Assembly: GCA_016490735.1 (NCBI GenBank)
Contig: JAEMWC010000272.1
Coordinates: 327,501-391,500, forward strand
Length of the DNA stretch: 64,000 nt
Direction of reading: 5' to 3'
DNA from: Pachyseris speciosa
Lineage: Eukaryota > Cnidaria > Anthozoa > Scleractinia > Pachyseridae
The notes under the pieces were generated by a model, which saw nothing but the letters and a program-made list of their open reading frames with translations, did not search any database and was not told the DNA's origin. The position numbers were made by a program, and so were the translations under genes. How positions within the stretch are numbered: the first letter of the stretch is position 1; each line of letters starts with the position of its first letter. Below are positions 21,817 to 33,590 of this stretch, in pieces.

Positions 21817-22179
21817 CAGTTTCTCTCCCTGAGCCTTGAAATGATCACCGACACCTACTTTCTGAGGCTAAAGACTTGTTACCTCTCAAAGCAGAGCTCT
21901 CAATATCCCTACATTTTTCCAGCAGTACCGCCCGGGTAAACAAAGTACTCGTTTAGCAAATAACTGCACAGCAGGATATTAGACGAGGCAGACACTGCAC
22001 CTCGCAAGACTTTCTCCCTCACTGGACTTAATGATGTCCTAAGGAATACTCTGCTCTAGGAGGCCAACGGAAAATCAAACTCTAACGACGCCATTGCGAG
22101 CTAACTGACCGCGCGAAGACTTCAAATGCACGTTTCTTTCTTTGAGAGAGAGTGGAAACTAACTGACAAATAAAACTGG

Positions 22180-22225
22180 AGGGGATGGGGGGGGGTGGGG
22201 GGGGGGTGGGGGGGAAGTGGGGATA
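22180..22225. repeat. G-rich tract
   Basis: Runs of GGGG separated by single T or A make a G-quadruplex possible on the plus strand. Confidence 0.6.
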
Positions 22226-22389
22226 AGACCTTAATGCAAAGTTTAAGTCAGGGACAGTTTCTTTCTCCTCTTCTAATTATTAATGTAGCTAGCATGCCCC
22301 CCGCCCCGTCCAAAAAAGATAAAAAGAAAAAAGAGTGAGAGACAGGTAATAGGAGTTAGTATGGACTCCAGGAGCCCTGTTTTGATAAA

Positions 22390-22399
22390 ACTCCATATA

Positions 22400-22447
<48 letters not shown>

Positions 22448-22644
22448 TTTTTTTTCAGAGTTGGATTATTTGGTCGAAGACATTAATTACTACTCAGAGT
22501 TTCATGCTTCTTGCGAAGCAATCATCAGACAACTGCCAAAAATAACGGATACATTAGAATATACACAAAATTTGAAAATACAGAACAATGCCTAGCGGCG
22601 TGACACGTAGACGGATATGATTGGTTAATCTAAGCGAGCACTGT

Positions 22645-22689
<45 letters not shown>

Positions 22690-22690
22690 T
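22390..22690. repeat. two (TA)n arrays flanking a Penelope-like remnant
   Basis: TA runs at about 22394-22441 and 22645-22686, each followed by poly-T, bracket about 200 bp that contains a hammerhead-like motif on the minus strand. Confidence 0.8.
22484..22536 (-). ncRNA. hammerhead-ribozyme-like motif, Penelope type
   Basis: The minus strand reads CTGATGA, then a stem II of TGCTT pairing with AAGCA around loop CGCAAG, then GAAA, a 3-bp stem III (ACT/AGT) and the cleavage triplet GTA, with weak stem I pairing. The 10.1-11.1 closing pair is T-T, so activity is doubtful. Short-stem-III hammerheads are known in Penelope-like elements. Confidence 0.5.
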
Positions 22691-22699
22691 TTTTTTTTT

Positions 22700-25100
22700 T
22701 TTTTTTTTTTTTTTAATACTTTTCTCGGCATATTAGCGTGTATTGCTAGGGGCCTAAATCAGCCTCATCAACCCGAGTTCAACTAAAGTTGCCTTATCTT
22801 ACCTTACCTTACCATGTCACGGTTTCACTTAATTCTAAAAATTGTTTTTATAGGATGCACTGATGTCATAGTCGTTGTTACGATAACGCTGTGTCGTGTA
22901 TTTCACCTGACAGAAAAGGGATTAAAACTTTACCTCTTCCAGAGCTGTACTGTATTTTCATTGGCCCCTATGATCTGTAGCTTCTTTTGTTGTCAGGGCG
23001 AGGGGTATTGTTTGTATTCTATCATCTATTGTTTCATACACCAATCACAGACCGCGTCTGGAAAGCTGCAGACTCTCTCAGCAAAGGGTAAGTTTCTGTT
23101 GATCATGACGTTTTCAACTTTGAATGAAAGCAAATTTCGCCTTCCGTTTTCTAGCACTGATAAACAAATTAACTGTAGGGCAACAAAAGGGATTCAATTT
23201 ACTTCTGTCCTCTGATGGAAATGTATGACATGTTTGTAACAAAGGTTTCAACCGAATAGAGAAATTATTGACCTGATATGAATTTTTATTTTGTCACTAT
23301 CGTGTTAAGGTAAATACCGACTTTCGGGTTTCCCTGACAACTGATATAATTCAAGAGCTTCTTTTGTTGTATCTGAAATTAACAGTACTTCAAAGTGACA
23401 AGTTTTCCCATGAGAATTTCTGAGCGAAAGCACATGATTTGTTTCATTTTCTCAGTTTGCTTTCTTTTAACACAGGAAAAAAATATATTCTTCATCGTTC
23501 ATGTTAACTCCAAAATTTTCTCTTTTGCACGAATTTTCAGTTGTCATTTTGTCAATTTGTCGTATTGTTATGTTATTGTTAAGAAACGATGTAGAATTTA
23601 CTTTTTCAATGACGCTTCGTTTTGGTATTTGTATGTTTTTGGCCCCGTTTCTTTTTTTGATCGGCTAAATTTGCCTGCTTGCCCAAGCCGGTAGGGTAGT
23701 ATTTGTTCCATTTATCTCCACATAATAAAGATTTTGTATGCCATTAGCTTCTAACATATACGTTTATCCGCCAAAACTACTTTTTCTATTATGACTAAAT
23801 ACTGGCTTGTGTCCCTCGTTCTTTTGTACTGTTCGGGCGGATATGATGTGGCCTTAGGCCACAGCTATCAGTTGCCCTGTTTTCCGATAAATTTCTTATC
23901 TTTGATTTCTGAATACCTATCAACAAAATTAAGAACTCTTTCTAATATTCTTGTGATGTGGTATCCCTGTGGCAGACTACGTTATAAATTTGGTTCGTTT
24001 TCTCCACAAATCGACACGTTTCTTAAAAAAAATGTAAAATTTTTGAAATGCTTTGTTTTGTCCTTAGCTGCTAGTCACAGCCGAAATCCGTTCGAAACCA
24101 AAAGATTTTCCATCAAAAAGTGGAATTGACGGGAATTGACGACGAAAGCATTGACACAAATAACGCTGCATTCGCGAAGCCGTTTTGAGTACTTTCAGTG
24201 TTCGAAATAATTACTTATAACGAAATAAAGCAATCTAAAAATATTTTTGAGTGGCGCCATCGCGTCTAATAGTATGTCTAGCCACAATTTAAACACAAGT
24301 TTGCATTGAGAAATATTCTTCGTTTTAACATAACGCACCACTCTGACTCTTGCCATTAATTCAGTAAGTTTTAATTTTGAATATTCAAAAGCATGGCTTC
24401 AGTTGTTATTAAGAATTTGCGTTTCACACAGGCAGTAAAAAGCGTAAATTGCATAATTATGTCAGAAACCTGTGGTTTCCCCACAAACAGTCCTGTATGT
24501 TAACAAAAACAAAATCTACCGTATTTTGATTTTGCAGTGCGTATTATTTCGGCTGAGCGGTCACATGCATATTACGAGAATGCCGTTTCATTGCAAAATA
24601 TGGGTTTTCGGTTGTAGAACAAAGGAGTGAATCAACTATTCAGGTCAAATGTGCATACGAGTGCGTATCAATTTTCGCTAGCGAGCGTTCCAGCTTCTTC
24701 GAAATAAATCACAACCAGTCAAGTGTATATTGCTTTTCATCCTTTTAAAAGGCATAGAAATTCTTGTCATGACTGTGCGAATCTTGTTCCTGTGAGAAAT
24801 TTACTGTACATTCAAATATGTTGCGAGCCGGTCAAAGACGCGACTGTTTATTCCCGGGGATACCTAAAACCCAAAAATTCATCGTGTTGATTGAAAAAAG
24901 ACAGCTAGAGCAGTTAATGTGATCATCTCAGTTCGTGACATGACCGCTCAGGCTAAGAGTCAGAATTCAACGGATAGCTCAAGCTATCCGAACGACAGAA
25001 ACTAATCTTTCCATCAAATAGTGCATCCCACGTAAATGCCAACAGGCGTCTTGTTAACTTTTTTTTCTGATATAAATTTCTTTTGCATTGAAAGGTAACG
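22700..25100. other. gene-poor stretch
   Basis: AT-rich sequence. Open frames on the plus strand at about 22814-23215, 23395-23694 and 23791-24129 are long but hydrophobic, low in family signal and without splice context, so none is called. No strong repeat boundaries were recognised. Confidence 0.4.
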
Positions 25101-25170
25101 TCGCGGATCATGGATGAATCTACAATTTTTATCGCGTTTTCCGAACTACGTGTTTTGTGCGTGCGCTTAC

Positions 25171-25332
25171 CGCATAGCACTGGTACCATCTGCTGTGGGA
25201 TCGCTTCATGTTTGTCTGCGCTGGATCTTTCTGCATGGAAGGATCTTGATCCTCGATAAATCCCTCCGACGTCACACTCACAAAAAGAACAAAGCCCAAC
25301 AGGAGAAAAATCACTAACGCTGATGACTCCAT
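25171..25332 (-). CDS. first exon of a possible secreted protein
   Basis: ATG at 25330-25332, then a classical signal peptide (MESSALVIFLLLGFVLFVSV, then TSEG) and an acidic-to-basic stretch ending RWYQCYA at a donor GCG|GTAAGC in phase 0. No following exon was recognised among the lower coordinates, so the mature protein is unknown. The signal-peptide logic and the donor are the only support. Confidence 0.4.
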
Positions 25333-25568
25333 TACGATAGCTTAGCGTTAATGTAGATGCGGGATTTGCGGTGATGCTGACGTTTTTAACTGGCACGTAG
25401 TGTTTACTTGTACGCACCAGAGAAAAGTGTCATTGTATAATGAACTTTACTGCCAAATCCGACAGTCTAGTGGGATAATTGCCTTTCTTATGTAAACTCA
25501 GTTTCACTATAAACATTAATTTCAAATAAGTTATGGAATAAATGTATGTACTCAAAAATATATACTTA

Positions 25569-25833
25569 AGACCTCTGCACACTTGAGGAAACAGCTGAGC
25601 AATATACCTCGCGAGGCAATTAGCTCAGCCATTTCCTCTCGTGTGCGGCAAAATTTTGGTGAGAAATTCGCCCCGCGAGGCCGTGACATCAATATCAAAC
25701 ATGATTGATATTTTTCTCACGGCCTCGCGAGGCGAAAATCTCACGAAAACCTCGCCGCACACGAGAGGAAACGGCTGAGCTAACTTCCTCGCGAGGCATT
25801 TTGCTCAGCTGTTTCCTCACGTGTGCGGCGGAC
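25569..25833. mobile_element. palindromic MITE
   Basis: Two long arms pair: CACACTTGAGGAAACAGCTG with its complement near 25805-25828, and inner arms with CCTCGCGAGGC and CACACGAGAGGAAA. The motif ACTTAA stands at both outer edges (25563 and 25834) as a possible 6-bp target duplication. Confidence 0.7.
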
Positions 25834-26138
25834 TTAACGTAATTAAAGCGTACGACTTCCCCTATCGGCGTAGGGGAGAGATGCAAGGAAACTACCATAC
25901 CGACGGTCCTACAATCATCGACCATTAAAATAAAACATATTACAGGCAATTTCCATTCATTTTAAAAGGTTATTAAAAGGCAGTAAAGTAATGTTTGTCA
26001 TCTATTTATAGTATTCATTAAAACCCTCAGTTTAATAGTCATGATGGTGTGAAGTTTGTCTTTGGGGTGGGGGGGGACACATTATTTTTTTGTTTCAGTC
26101 CCGGGTTCTAACCAATTGAATTCAAAGTAGTTATCAGT

Positions 26139-26174
<36 letters not shown>

Positions 26175-26275
26175 GGAGTGAAACACGAAAATTTGGTTCA
26201 TCACAACCAATATTGCGAACAATGATTCGTGTTGCATGGTCTATTTCCAATTCAGGAACAATGATTTCTTAAAAC

Positions 26276-26496
26276 ATAAGCAAGCAAATATTAACCTTAA
26301 TAGCCGACGTTTCGGCGTCATCGTGACACCATTCTCAAGGCAAAGTGAATAAAAAATGTGATCCTTTGTTATTATGCTAATTTGTAGAGACTGTATGGAA
26401 ATCAAATCTTCGTATTTTTTATTCTCTTTGCCTTGAGAATGGTGTCACGATGACGCCGAAACGTCGGCTATTATCGTTAATATTGGCTTGCTTAAA
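26276..26496. repeat. inverted Penelope-like termini
   Basis: Arms AATAGCCGACGTTTCGGCGT (left) and ACGCCGAAACGTCGGCTATT (right) flank about 110 bp that includes a 45-bp stretch also found at 63502-63546. The GACGCCGAAACGTC sequence is typical of Penelope-like element ends. At 26580-26625 another related GTGATGAAGAC...CGAAAC motif follows. Confidence 0.6.
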
Positions 26497-27068
26497 TTCA
26501 GGAATACAGCGAGAAAAACACTTCCTGACTATTGAGAAATAAATGATAACTGATTCAATCACTCGTCTCAGGTGCCTTTCTAGTGATGAAGACTATCAGT
26601 ATAACGATCGAAACGCCGCGATCCACATCTATGTGACGAATCGTGTCACAATGAAGATTAACTGAATTGGCTGTCTTTGTTTATGAAAGGGACAAGAATT
26701 GAAAACACAAGATAAATCCATTCGCACAAAACTATTTTAATCTATTTTAATGAACATTCTCCAGTATATCTATATTTTTGTACTATATTATGTTTTACAC
26801 AGTTTTTCTATATATGTCAGCCACCAATATTCTCATACATTTACACTACAAAAATTACGACTTTGACAAGTCGAAAATTTATGCTTTTGTATTATACTAT
26901 TTTTTACACAGTTTTGCTATTTGTCAGCCCCCAGCTCTCTTACATTTGATTTGAAACTACTGTTTGAAATGTTTTCCGAAATATTCTGTTATTTTTAATT
27001 TTAAGGCTTTTACAAACAAAGTTGAGGGAATCTTGATTTGCACAGTACAGTGGCAAGGCAAATGTAAC

Positions 27069-28411
27069 TTATTTTCGCGAGAGTTTTGAAGTTTCATTCC
27101 TACTGAGACGCTTCAGAAATTCTTTGACTGGGAAGGCTTCAGAGTTGATCAAAATCTCCTCAGCACTGGAAAGAGGGCAGCTTAGGTCTCTTTCATCTAA
27201 TCCAAACAATAAACACAGAAGGTCTTTGACAGCTGGAATAGCTTGGGCAGGGATTTGATCCTCAGGGTTGCATGAACTCTGTCTCTGGTATCCTCTAATC
27301 TAAAAACAAAACAGGTTTCCACGACATTAATTAGCACCGACTGGGGCTGTATCGAGTTACTACAACCACTCGTAAGGGAAAGCGAAAAAGTAAGTATTCA
27401 GTCTAATTTGAGGTTCACTTAGGCCATGCATGAAATTTCATATCTGAAACGTTTCTCAGCCTATTAATTTTGGCCCATTTTCGGCCTTAAAAAATCTTTT
27501 AACTGCGAAATTGACCAATGCGGCTCAGAATAAGGGTTCCAGCGGTCATTTTAACAATATATGACGTCATTGGTGGGGAAGAAACTTACAACTGAGAGGG
27601 GTCTTGTAGTGCGTAGGTATAACAAAGGCCATTTGCGACGGAAAAGGCAGGCAAAATCCATTTCAAAATCTTCTACATACGCTTACTGGATCCGGATGTG
27701 CTGCCTTCGTTAACTTTGGTTTTCACCTCTGACTGATCAACGGCGAGACAGAGCGAGGCCTTTTGAACGGAGAGACCTCTTCAGACTTGTTTCTCCATAT
27801 TTAGCGACTGTGTATAGTTTTTCAAACATTTTCGGCGTCCAGTTACTAAAATATCTACCTACTTTTCTTTTTCATGCAACCTTGGCTTGGAGAATTCTAG
27901 TATGAAAGGCACGACTGACACAATCCACCACTCCCTAAGAGGACACCTTCACCGTAACCGGACACCTTCACTGGGTCCCGAGGATGTCAGTGTCCTCTTA
28001 CAGAAGGTTTTAATGTAATTCGTGTGCAAAGTTCTCTCTAGGTACCTACTGTAAGAGCGAAAGGAAAGGAATTAGGAATTCGTTTTCGGCATATTTCAAG
28101 AAGAAGACGCTAACACGACTTTCAGGGGTAATCTAGCAGTTACGCTTCAATCATAGGTTTAAGTACTGGACACAGTATTCTCACGTTTTCAATTTTGTTA
28201 TGATGTTGCAAAATAACAGACATTCATCACTTACGAAGAGAGGGGATCTTGCGCCGTTTAACATCTCCAGAGTTAAACAGCCAGTCCTCCAGATATCAAC
28301 AGAAGGGCCTTTTTCCTTCTACGGATGAGAAGTATTAAAAACATAAAATCATGAAATATTTAATCTCCGCAATCTTAAATAATGATAACAATAATAACAA
28401 CAACAACAATA

Positions 28412-28446
<35 letters not shown>

Positions 28447-31400
28447 AATGATGATGATGATGTTGTGGCCCACAAATAATAACAGAAATAAACAATGCAA
28501 ATAAACTCAACATTATAAGAATCCAACTGGCCGGAGGCAAACCAGTTGGCCATTTGCAAGGATGACCAGGGACTTGAACCAGGGACTACCCAGAACAAGA
28601 CCAGCTAGCGGCCAGCCCAGTTGCTCGAAGCATGGTTAGCGCTAACCATTGGTTAAGATGTATTAAAACCCATACGTTGTCATGGTACTTAACCCTGGTT
28701 AGCGCTAACCATGCTTCGAGCAACTGGGCCCTGAGTGGGATTTGAACCCTGGGCAATCGCATTGAAATCCATCACCCTAACCGCTTGGCCATCCCGCCAT
28801 CCTGCCCCCATAGAACTTAGTTTCATGTTTTGCCTTACTTTTATGCTTTCCGCTGATCCAAAATCTGCCAGTTTGGCATGAAGAAACCCCTCCGTCAACA
28901 GCACATTGTCTCCTGTACGTATTATAAAGAGAAAATTTAACGTTCATATCGAAATTCTTGGCTTATCACAATTCTTTGATTGCACCTGTCGTCACGGCGG
29001 CCATGTTGGTGGAAAGAAAAGTAGCGAAGAAGTCTTTTAAGAATTTGACTCTATTATTATGCAAACCTCTTGAGCTACATTTTTCTATTGTTTTGGCACC
29101 AACATGGCCGTCTTATCACGTGAGTGCAATTAAAGAAAGTTAATACCATGACACAATATAATTAAGCATAACAAGCGTTTGGTTCTGGAAAGGAAAGCCA
29201 GTTGGTATATCCGATGAATTCACTCACAAATACCCAAAAAATAGTAAACTTTGAGATGTATCAACATTTGCAGAAGAACCGTTTTTTTAAAACGCTTCAA
29301 GATCTGGACCCCTCCTTCCCCTGACGACAACGGCAACGAGAACGCCACACTGAGCAATGGCTCTGCACGTACGTTTTACATTTTGGTACATTTCTTTGCC
29401 GTCGTCCTCTGCAAAACAATTAATTAATTACGTGAATTGACCAAATTTTAGGTTTTGTCGAGAACGTGAGCGTGACTATAAAGTTTTCTTTCTTTTCCCT
29501 TACTTTAACGGCGTTCATAACAATTTAGTCCCTGAATAATTCGCCAGTATTTTCACAAATTGGAATAATAGCGAAAGCGTTACAAAAACGAGAAGTTGGA
29601 TTTTGAAGTGACGTTTTCTTTGCTGTCGCTGTCCCGTTGTTGTTGTTGTTTTTTTTTTTTTCAGTGAAGAGAGCAAGCTTGTGACTTAATTTGTCGGCGA
29701 TAGTTCTAAAATGTGAAAAAAAGAAGACAGTCCTTATTTTGTTTTATCGACGCATTACTCATAAAAAACAAAATCATCTGATACTTCAACCAGTTCAGTA
29801 TTCAAAAAGATGTTACCTTTGACATCCCTATGTACAAGTCCATTGACATGTAAGAATTTTAAAGCCTTCAGCACATCTTCTAAGTACCCAAGACTATCGG
29901 TCTCTGCAATGACTGGCCAAGGCGTCTCTCCATTCGCTTCGTCCTTTCTCTCTTGGATAAGGTCCGCGATTGTCCCACCTGGGAATTATAACTGTATTTA
30001 TTAGCTTCAGCAATTAAAAGCTGCGCACTAAGCTTTATGAAAGAGATGGATAGGAGGTTCAGGGGAACGCAAGCGTTGATAAAATAATCAATCGATCGAT
30101 CTGAAACAATCAATTTATTCATCGACCGATATATCAGTAACTTATCCAAGAAGTAAAAACGCTCGTGCGATGATGCTGACGTAACCCCCAACTTTAATAT
30201 AAATCTACTGGCGTTCTATCATGAATGCCATTCTCTTACTGGCAACGCTACTCACTATCTTTAGTATAAATCTACTAGCGTTCTATCACGAATGCCGTTC
30301 TCTGATTGGCTACGCTACTCGCTATTTATTCTGTGATAGATAGTGCGTAGCGGTTGTCAGCAAAATGGCGCGCTTCTTCGCGTTTTCGAAGTGCTGCGAG
30401 GAGGATTTAGATAATTTACTTGTTAAGTTTTGAACGACTAGTAGATTTATACTAAAACAATTAGAATATTCGCTCTCGATTTCTATGCGTGATAGCTGAT
30501 TCGGGCTGCGCCCTCATCAGCTATCACGCGATAGAAATCTCGAGCTCATAATCTAATTGTTAAATAGAGGGTGTTCAATAACGTGACCAGTTTACTGAGA
30601 AAAAAAACAGAGAGAGAATTTGGAGAACAAAATCTGGCTTTCCTATCGGGGGTGGGGAGGTTGGGGGCTGCTGTTAACGCTGGGGATTTAGAGACGGGGG
30701 TTGCAATCTTTGAGTATTTTAATCTGGTTCGAAATAGACTTCTACCTGCCTTTACTTGCTATCTTGACAGTGGACACGATCATTACAAGCGCTTGACCCC
30801 TTGTCTCTGGGCTAATCGAGGTCTGTGCTTACCTGCGATAAACTCCATAAAAATGCGAGCATTTCTGCCTTCGAGTTTTGCACCATAGAACTGGACAATT
30901 TCCGCAATCTGCTCTTCGCTTGCCAGCTTTAGAGCCAAAATCTCGTTATACCTATATTCACACTTCAAATAGAGTGAAAGAGAAAAAAGAGAAAAGGCAG
31001 TAAAGTTACACATAAAACAATTTTCGTTTTTTAATTTGATTTTATTAAGATACAAGCTAAAAATCTTACCTTTTTAACGCAGAATACTTTTCCCTCGTTG
31101 GTGCCACCTGCTGGATCAGGGAATGTCGTGACTGCCAGATTGCAGGTTCCAAAAGCACCGCTTCCAATGCATAAACTTAACTTGTACTGATCACCCTCTT
31201 CGAAACCATTGCCTACAGACAATTCGTCCTGCATAGAAGCAAAACCACGATAATGAGCCACTGATTACAAAATGGCCAACCTTTAGGTCTCAATTTCTCA
31301 ATCTCAGTTAAGACAAGTTACCGAAGGCTTAAGCCTGGTTTCCATATGATTGCAGACGATCGCAGACGATCGCAAAGAGAGCTGTTGCTATATAATCGCA

Positions 31401-32604
31401 GACAATCGCAAACGATGGCAGAGCCAACTGTAGCCATACATTTCTGTCAGCGGAAATGTCAAATGTACATGCGCGTTGTCAGAATAAAAAATATTATGGG
31501 ATATGTTTCGATCACAGATCGCAGAACTTTGGTTTCCATATTGCATATGATCGAAGGATCGCAATTGATCGCAGACGATCGCAGAAGCGTGTTTCCATAT
31601 GATCGCAGACGATATCGCAGAACTTTTTGCGATCTGCGATCGTCTGTAATCATATTGAAACCAGCCTTTGCACTGAATACCGCCCTTCTCTGCGCAGTGG
31701 AGGCAACAAATAATTTATTCGAGCAAAATATCTTCACCTCTAGATTTCGTTTATCACTTGAAATGTATCCCTATAATGAATGTTATATCTGTATTGAATG
31801 TTATATTACACCATTTTCAAAGAGGGGTATCCACCTGTTTCTCTGTGCAGTGGCGACTAACAGTTAACATATTCAAGCAAATTGACTAGCGCTCCTGCTT
31901 CCCCTTCCCCTCTACAAAACAATTGCCTGCGCAAGGACTTTGTGTACACTGTAATGGACCCTTTGCAGGATGTCAGTCACGTGGTACGAAAACGCCATGC
32001 TGGGACGCAAACAACCCACTGGGACAAGACAAACAAAGAGCTTACATCATTTAAAATGGTAATTTTCTTTGTTTGTCCTGTCCCAGTGGGTTGCTTGCGT
32101 CCCAGCATGGCGTTTTTGTACCACGTGACTGACATCCTGCAAAGGGTCCATTAAGTCACTTTAGAGTTATTCTATTACTCATATGATCTACCCAAGAAAT
32201 AAACTCGCATCAAGTTAAAGATCAAATAAGCTGAGTGTTTATCTAACTTACCTCGGCGGGACAAATTATTTCTTCCTGGTTATCAGTCAAATTTAGAAGG
32301 CTAGGAAGGCCACATCTCGCTGAATTCCAGGTAAAACTGTCTCTTGTCGAAAAGCTCGACGGAATTGAATGAACGTTGTCATTCGAAATAAGAGCAGAAT
32401 CTATCCTATCTTGAGCTTCTGGCGAGGCAGACGGTGGGGATGGCAGTGCTAGCTCCAATTCATCTAAAGAAAGGTCTTGCTGAACTTCTGTTGCGCCGCT
32501 CTCGTTATCAGAGCCGTCATGAGTCCCTTCCAGCTGTTTTGTGTTGGATTTGTCCGATGAATGTGAATCGCATCCTTCTACCTTTCCCAATAAGGCGAAT
32601 GATC
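27069..32604 (-). CDS. MAP3K-like protein kinase (NIK/Tpl2 type), activation segment not found
   Basis: Seven exons with matching phases: 32604-32252, 31228-31070, 30962-30833, 29978-29817, 28912-28839, 28318-28235 and 27299-27069 (stop TAA). They encode 396 residues; the first listed exon opens after an acceptor (TTGGCAG), so more N-terminus lies upstream. Residues 1-117 are Ser/acidic-rich. Kinase motifs follow in order: glycine loop IGSGAFGTCNLAV, lysine in VFCVKK, helix C in YRYNEILALKLAS, hinge IFMEFIAGG, catalytic loop LVHRDVKGDNVLL, DFG in LADFGSAES, then subdomain IX VDIWRTGCLTLEMLNG and a C-lobe end. The style of helix C, hinge and catalytic loop resembles cnidarian MAP3K8/MAP3K14-like kinases. 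DFG is spliced directly to subdomain IX, so the threonine loop and APE motif are missing. The intron at that point holds a SINE and an (ATG)n tract. Confidence 0.75.
28385..28465. repeat. (AAC/AAT)n and (GAT)n microsatellite
   Basis: Trinucleotide tracts within the kinase intron that follows the DFG exon. Confidence 0.9.
28545..28805 (-). repeat. tRNA-headed SINE and GCGCTAACC inverted repeat
   Basis: The minus strand at 28800-28735 reads GGATGGCCAAGCGGTTAGGG with a B box GGGTTCAAATCCC, a degraded tRNA-like head. Next to it the TTAGCGCTAACCATGCTTCG arm occurs twice in inverted orientation (about 28630-28650 and 28697-28720), making a hairpin. It lies between the DFG exon and the next kinase exon. 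Confidence 0.55.
29315..29640. repeat. MITE-like repeat, copy 2
   Basis: Opposite-orientation relative of 16585-16940, inside a kinase intron. Confidence 0.5.
30195..30575. repeat. short tandem duplication plus strong hairpin
   Basis: TAAATCTACTGGCGTTCTATC and a near copy about 66 bp downstream form a direct repeat. At 30486-30529 the arms GCGTGATAGCTGAT and ATCAGCTATCACGC pair perfectly around TCGGGCTGCGCCCTC, itself a GGGC/GCCC hairpin. The right end, AGAAATCTCGAGCTCATAAT, recurs at 60353-60373. Confidence 0.65.
31330..31665. mobile_element. MITE built from GATCGCAGAC units
   Basis: Outer arms GCCTGGTTTCCATATGATTG and CAATATGGAAACC-type complements enclose repeated CGCAGACGATCGCAGA. The whole region is self-complementary. 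It lies upstream of the second kinase exon. Confidence 0.65.
31952..32154. mobile_element. palindromic MITE
   Basis: Arms TGGACCCTTTGCAGGATGTC and its complement at 32134-32153, followed by CCATGCTGGGACGCAA and CCCACTGGGACA on both sides, make a long near-perfect hairpin of about 200 bp within a kinase intron. A fragment GCAGGATGTCTGTCACG occurs at about 46961. Confidence 0.75.
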
Positions 32605-32939
32605 CTGCCAACAAGGAAAAGGATGTCCTTTATGAACAAGCTTATTTACTATCCTTATACAACAGCAGTAACAACAAAAGCAACTTTATTAAGCAAAAAA
32701 AATTCACTTACATTTCACTCGTGCTTACATTTAGCAAGCAAAGCTAGTCGAGGCAGGTAGTGGTGGTACGCTACATACATACATTTATGGAACATTTTTC
32801 TTCACTGATATACATATACATATATGAACATCAATATAAATAAAATAAAAATATAGAGGTGTTTGCAAGCATGTAGAGAACAGAGAGATAACTAGGAAGA
32901 GAAAGAAAAAAAATTTAACATGATACCTTTTTTATTTAA

Positions 32940-33590
32940 TCAATAAGGGTGCCTATGTCTGTATAACTATCCTGCTTTTCAAGATTGAAGAAAAAGAGGC
33001 TCTGTATTTTTTAATTAAAAGCAAGTTTTGGAAGTTTTCTCAAATTCTCAGGAATACTGTTCCAAATTATTCCTCCGACGCTAGCAAACGAGTTTACGTG
33101 ATGGTTTAGTAGAGAGTATTTACGATGAAATTTCGGATCGGGTGTTGTATTTGTGAACTTGGCCTGTCGGACTGAAAATATCAGAGATGCTAAGCTATGC
33201 AGAATTGTTTGAGACGTCAAGCATTAAGATAAAGGAGAGTTTGAAAGTGTAGCTTAGATATTGGCATTATATTGGATGAAAGGAATTATGGAATGGCATG
33301 TGTTCGGGGTTACACAAAGTTCATTACACGAACCACTCTTTTTTGAAGCACTAAATTTTTTTCTAGGTGTGATTGAGCAGCTAGGCCCCAGGCAACAAGA
33401 CCGTACGAAAGATAAGGGAATATATGGGACCTATAAACATGTTGTAGTATTGAGAACTGAGTAAAATGTCTAAGTCTAGCTATAATTTCAACGTTTCTAC
33501 TTATCTTTGAAAAAACGTGTGACTAATATGATGTTTCCAGGTGATGATTATCAATAAGAACCCTTAATATTTGATATAATTATTTCGTTC
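32940..33590 (-). pseudogene. LINE reverse transcriptase C-terminal fragment
   Basis: The minus strand reads fragments of RT thumb and tail, including SHIFPYLSYGLVAWG-like sequence near 33380, then KFHRKYSLLNHHVNSFASV and GGIIWNSIPENLRKLPK (33220-33011). The last is the WNSIP box typical of non-LTR elements. Stops and frame shifts interrupt it. Confidence 0.7.

Noticed and set aside
22814..24129. Three plus-strand open frames of 99-133 codons
   Set aside because: AT-driven hydrophobic composition, no domain, and no consistent splice partners; one has a GTAAGT after it but no plausible acceptor context.
25569..25833. CRISPR-like spaced repeats (CCTCGCGAGGC)
   Set aside because: The repeats are the paired arms of one hairpin element in a eukaryotic genome, not a direct-repeat array.
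28961..29143. Short plus-strand open frame in the kinase gene
   Set aside because: Antisense within a kinase intron, with no family signal.
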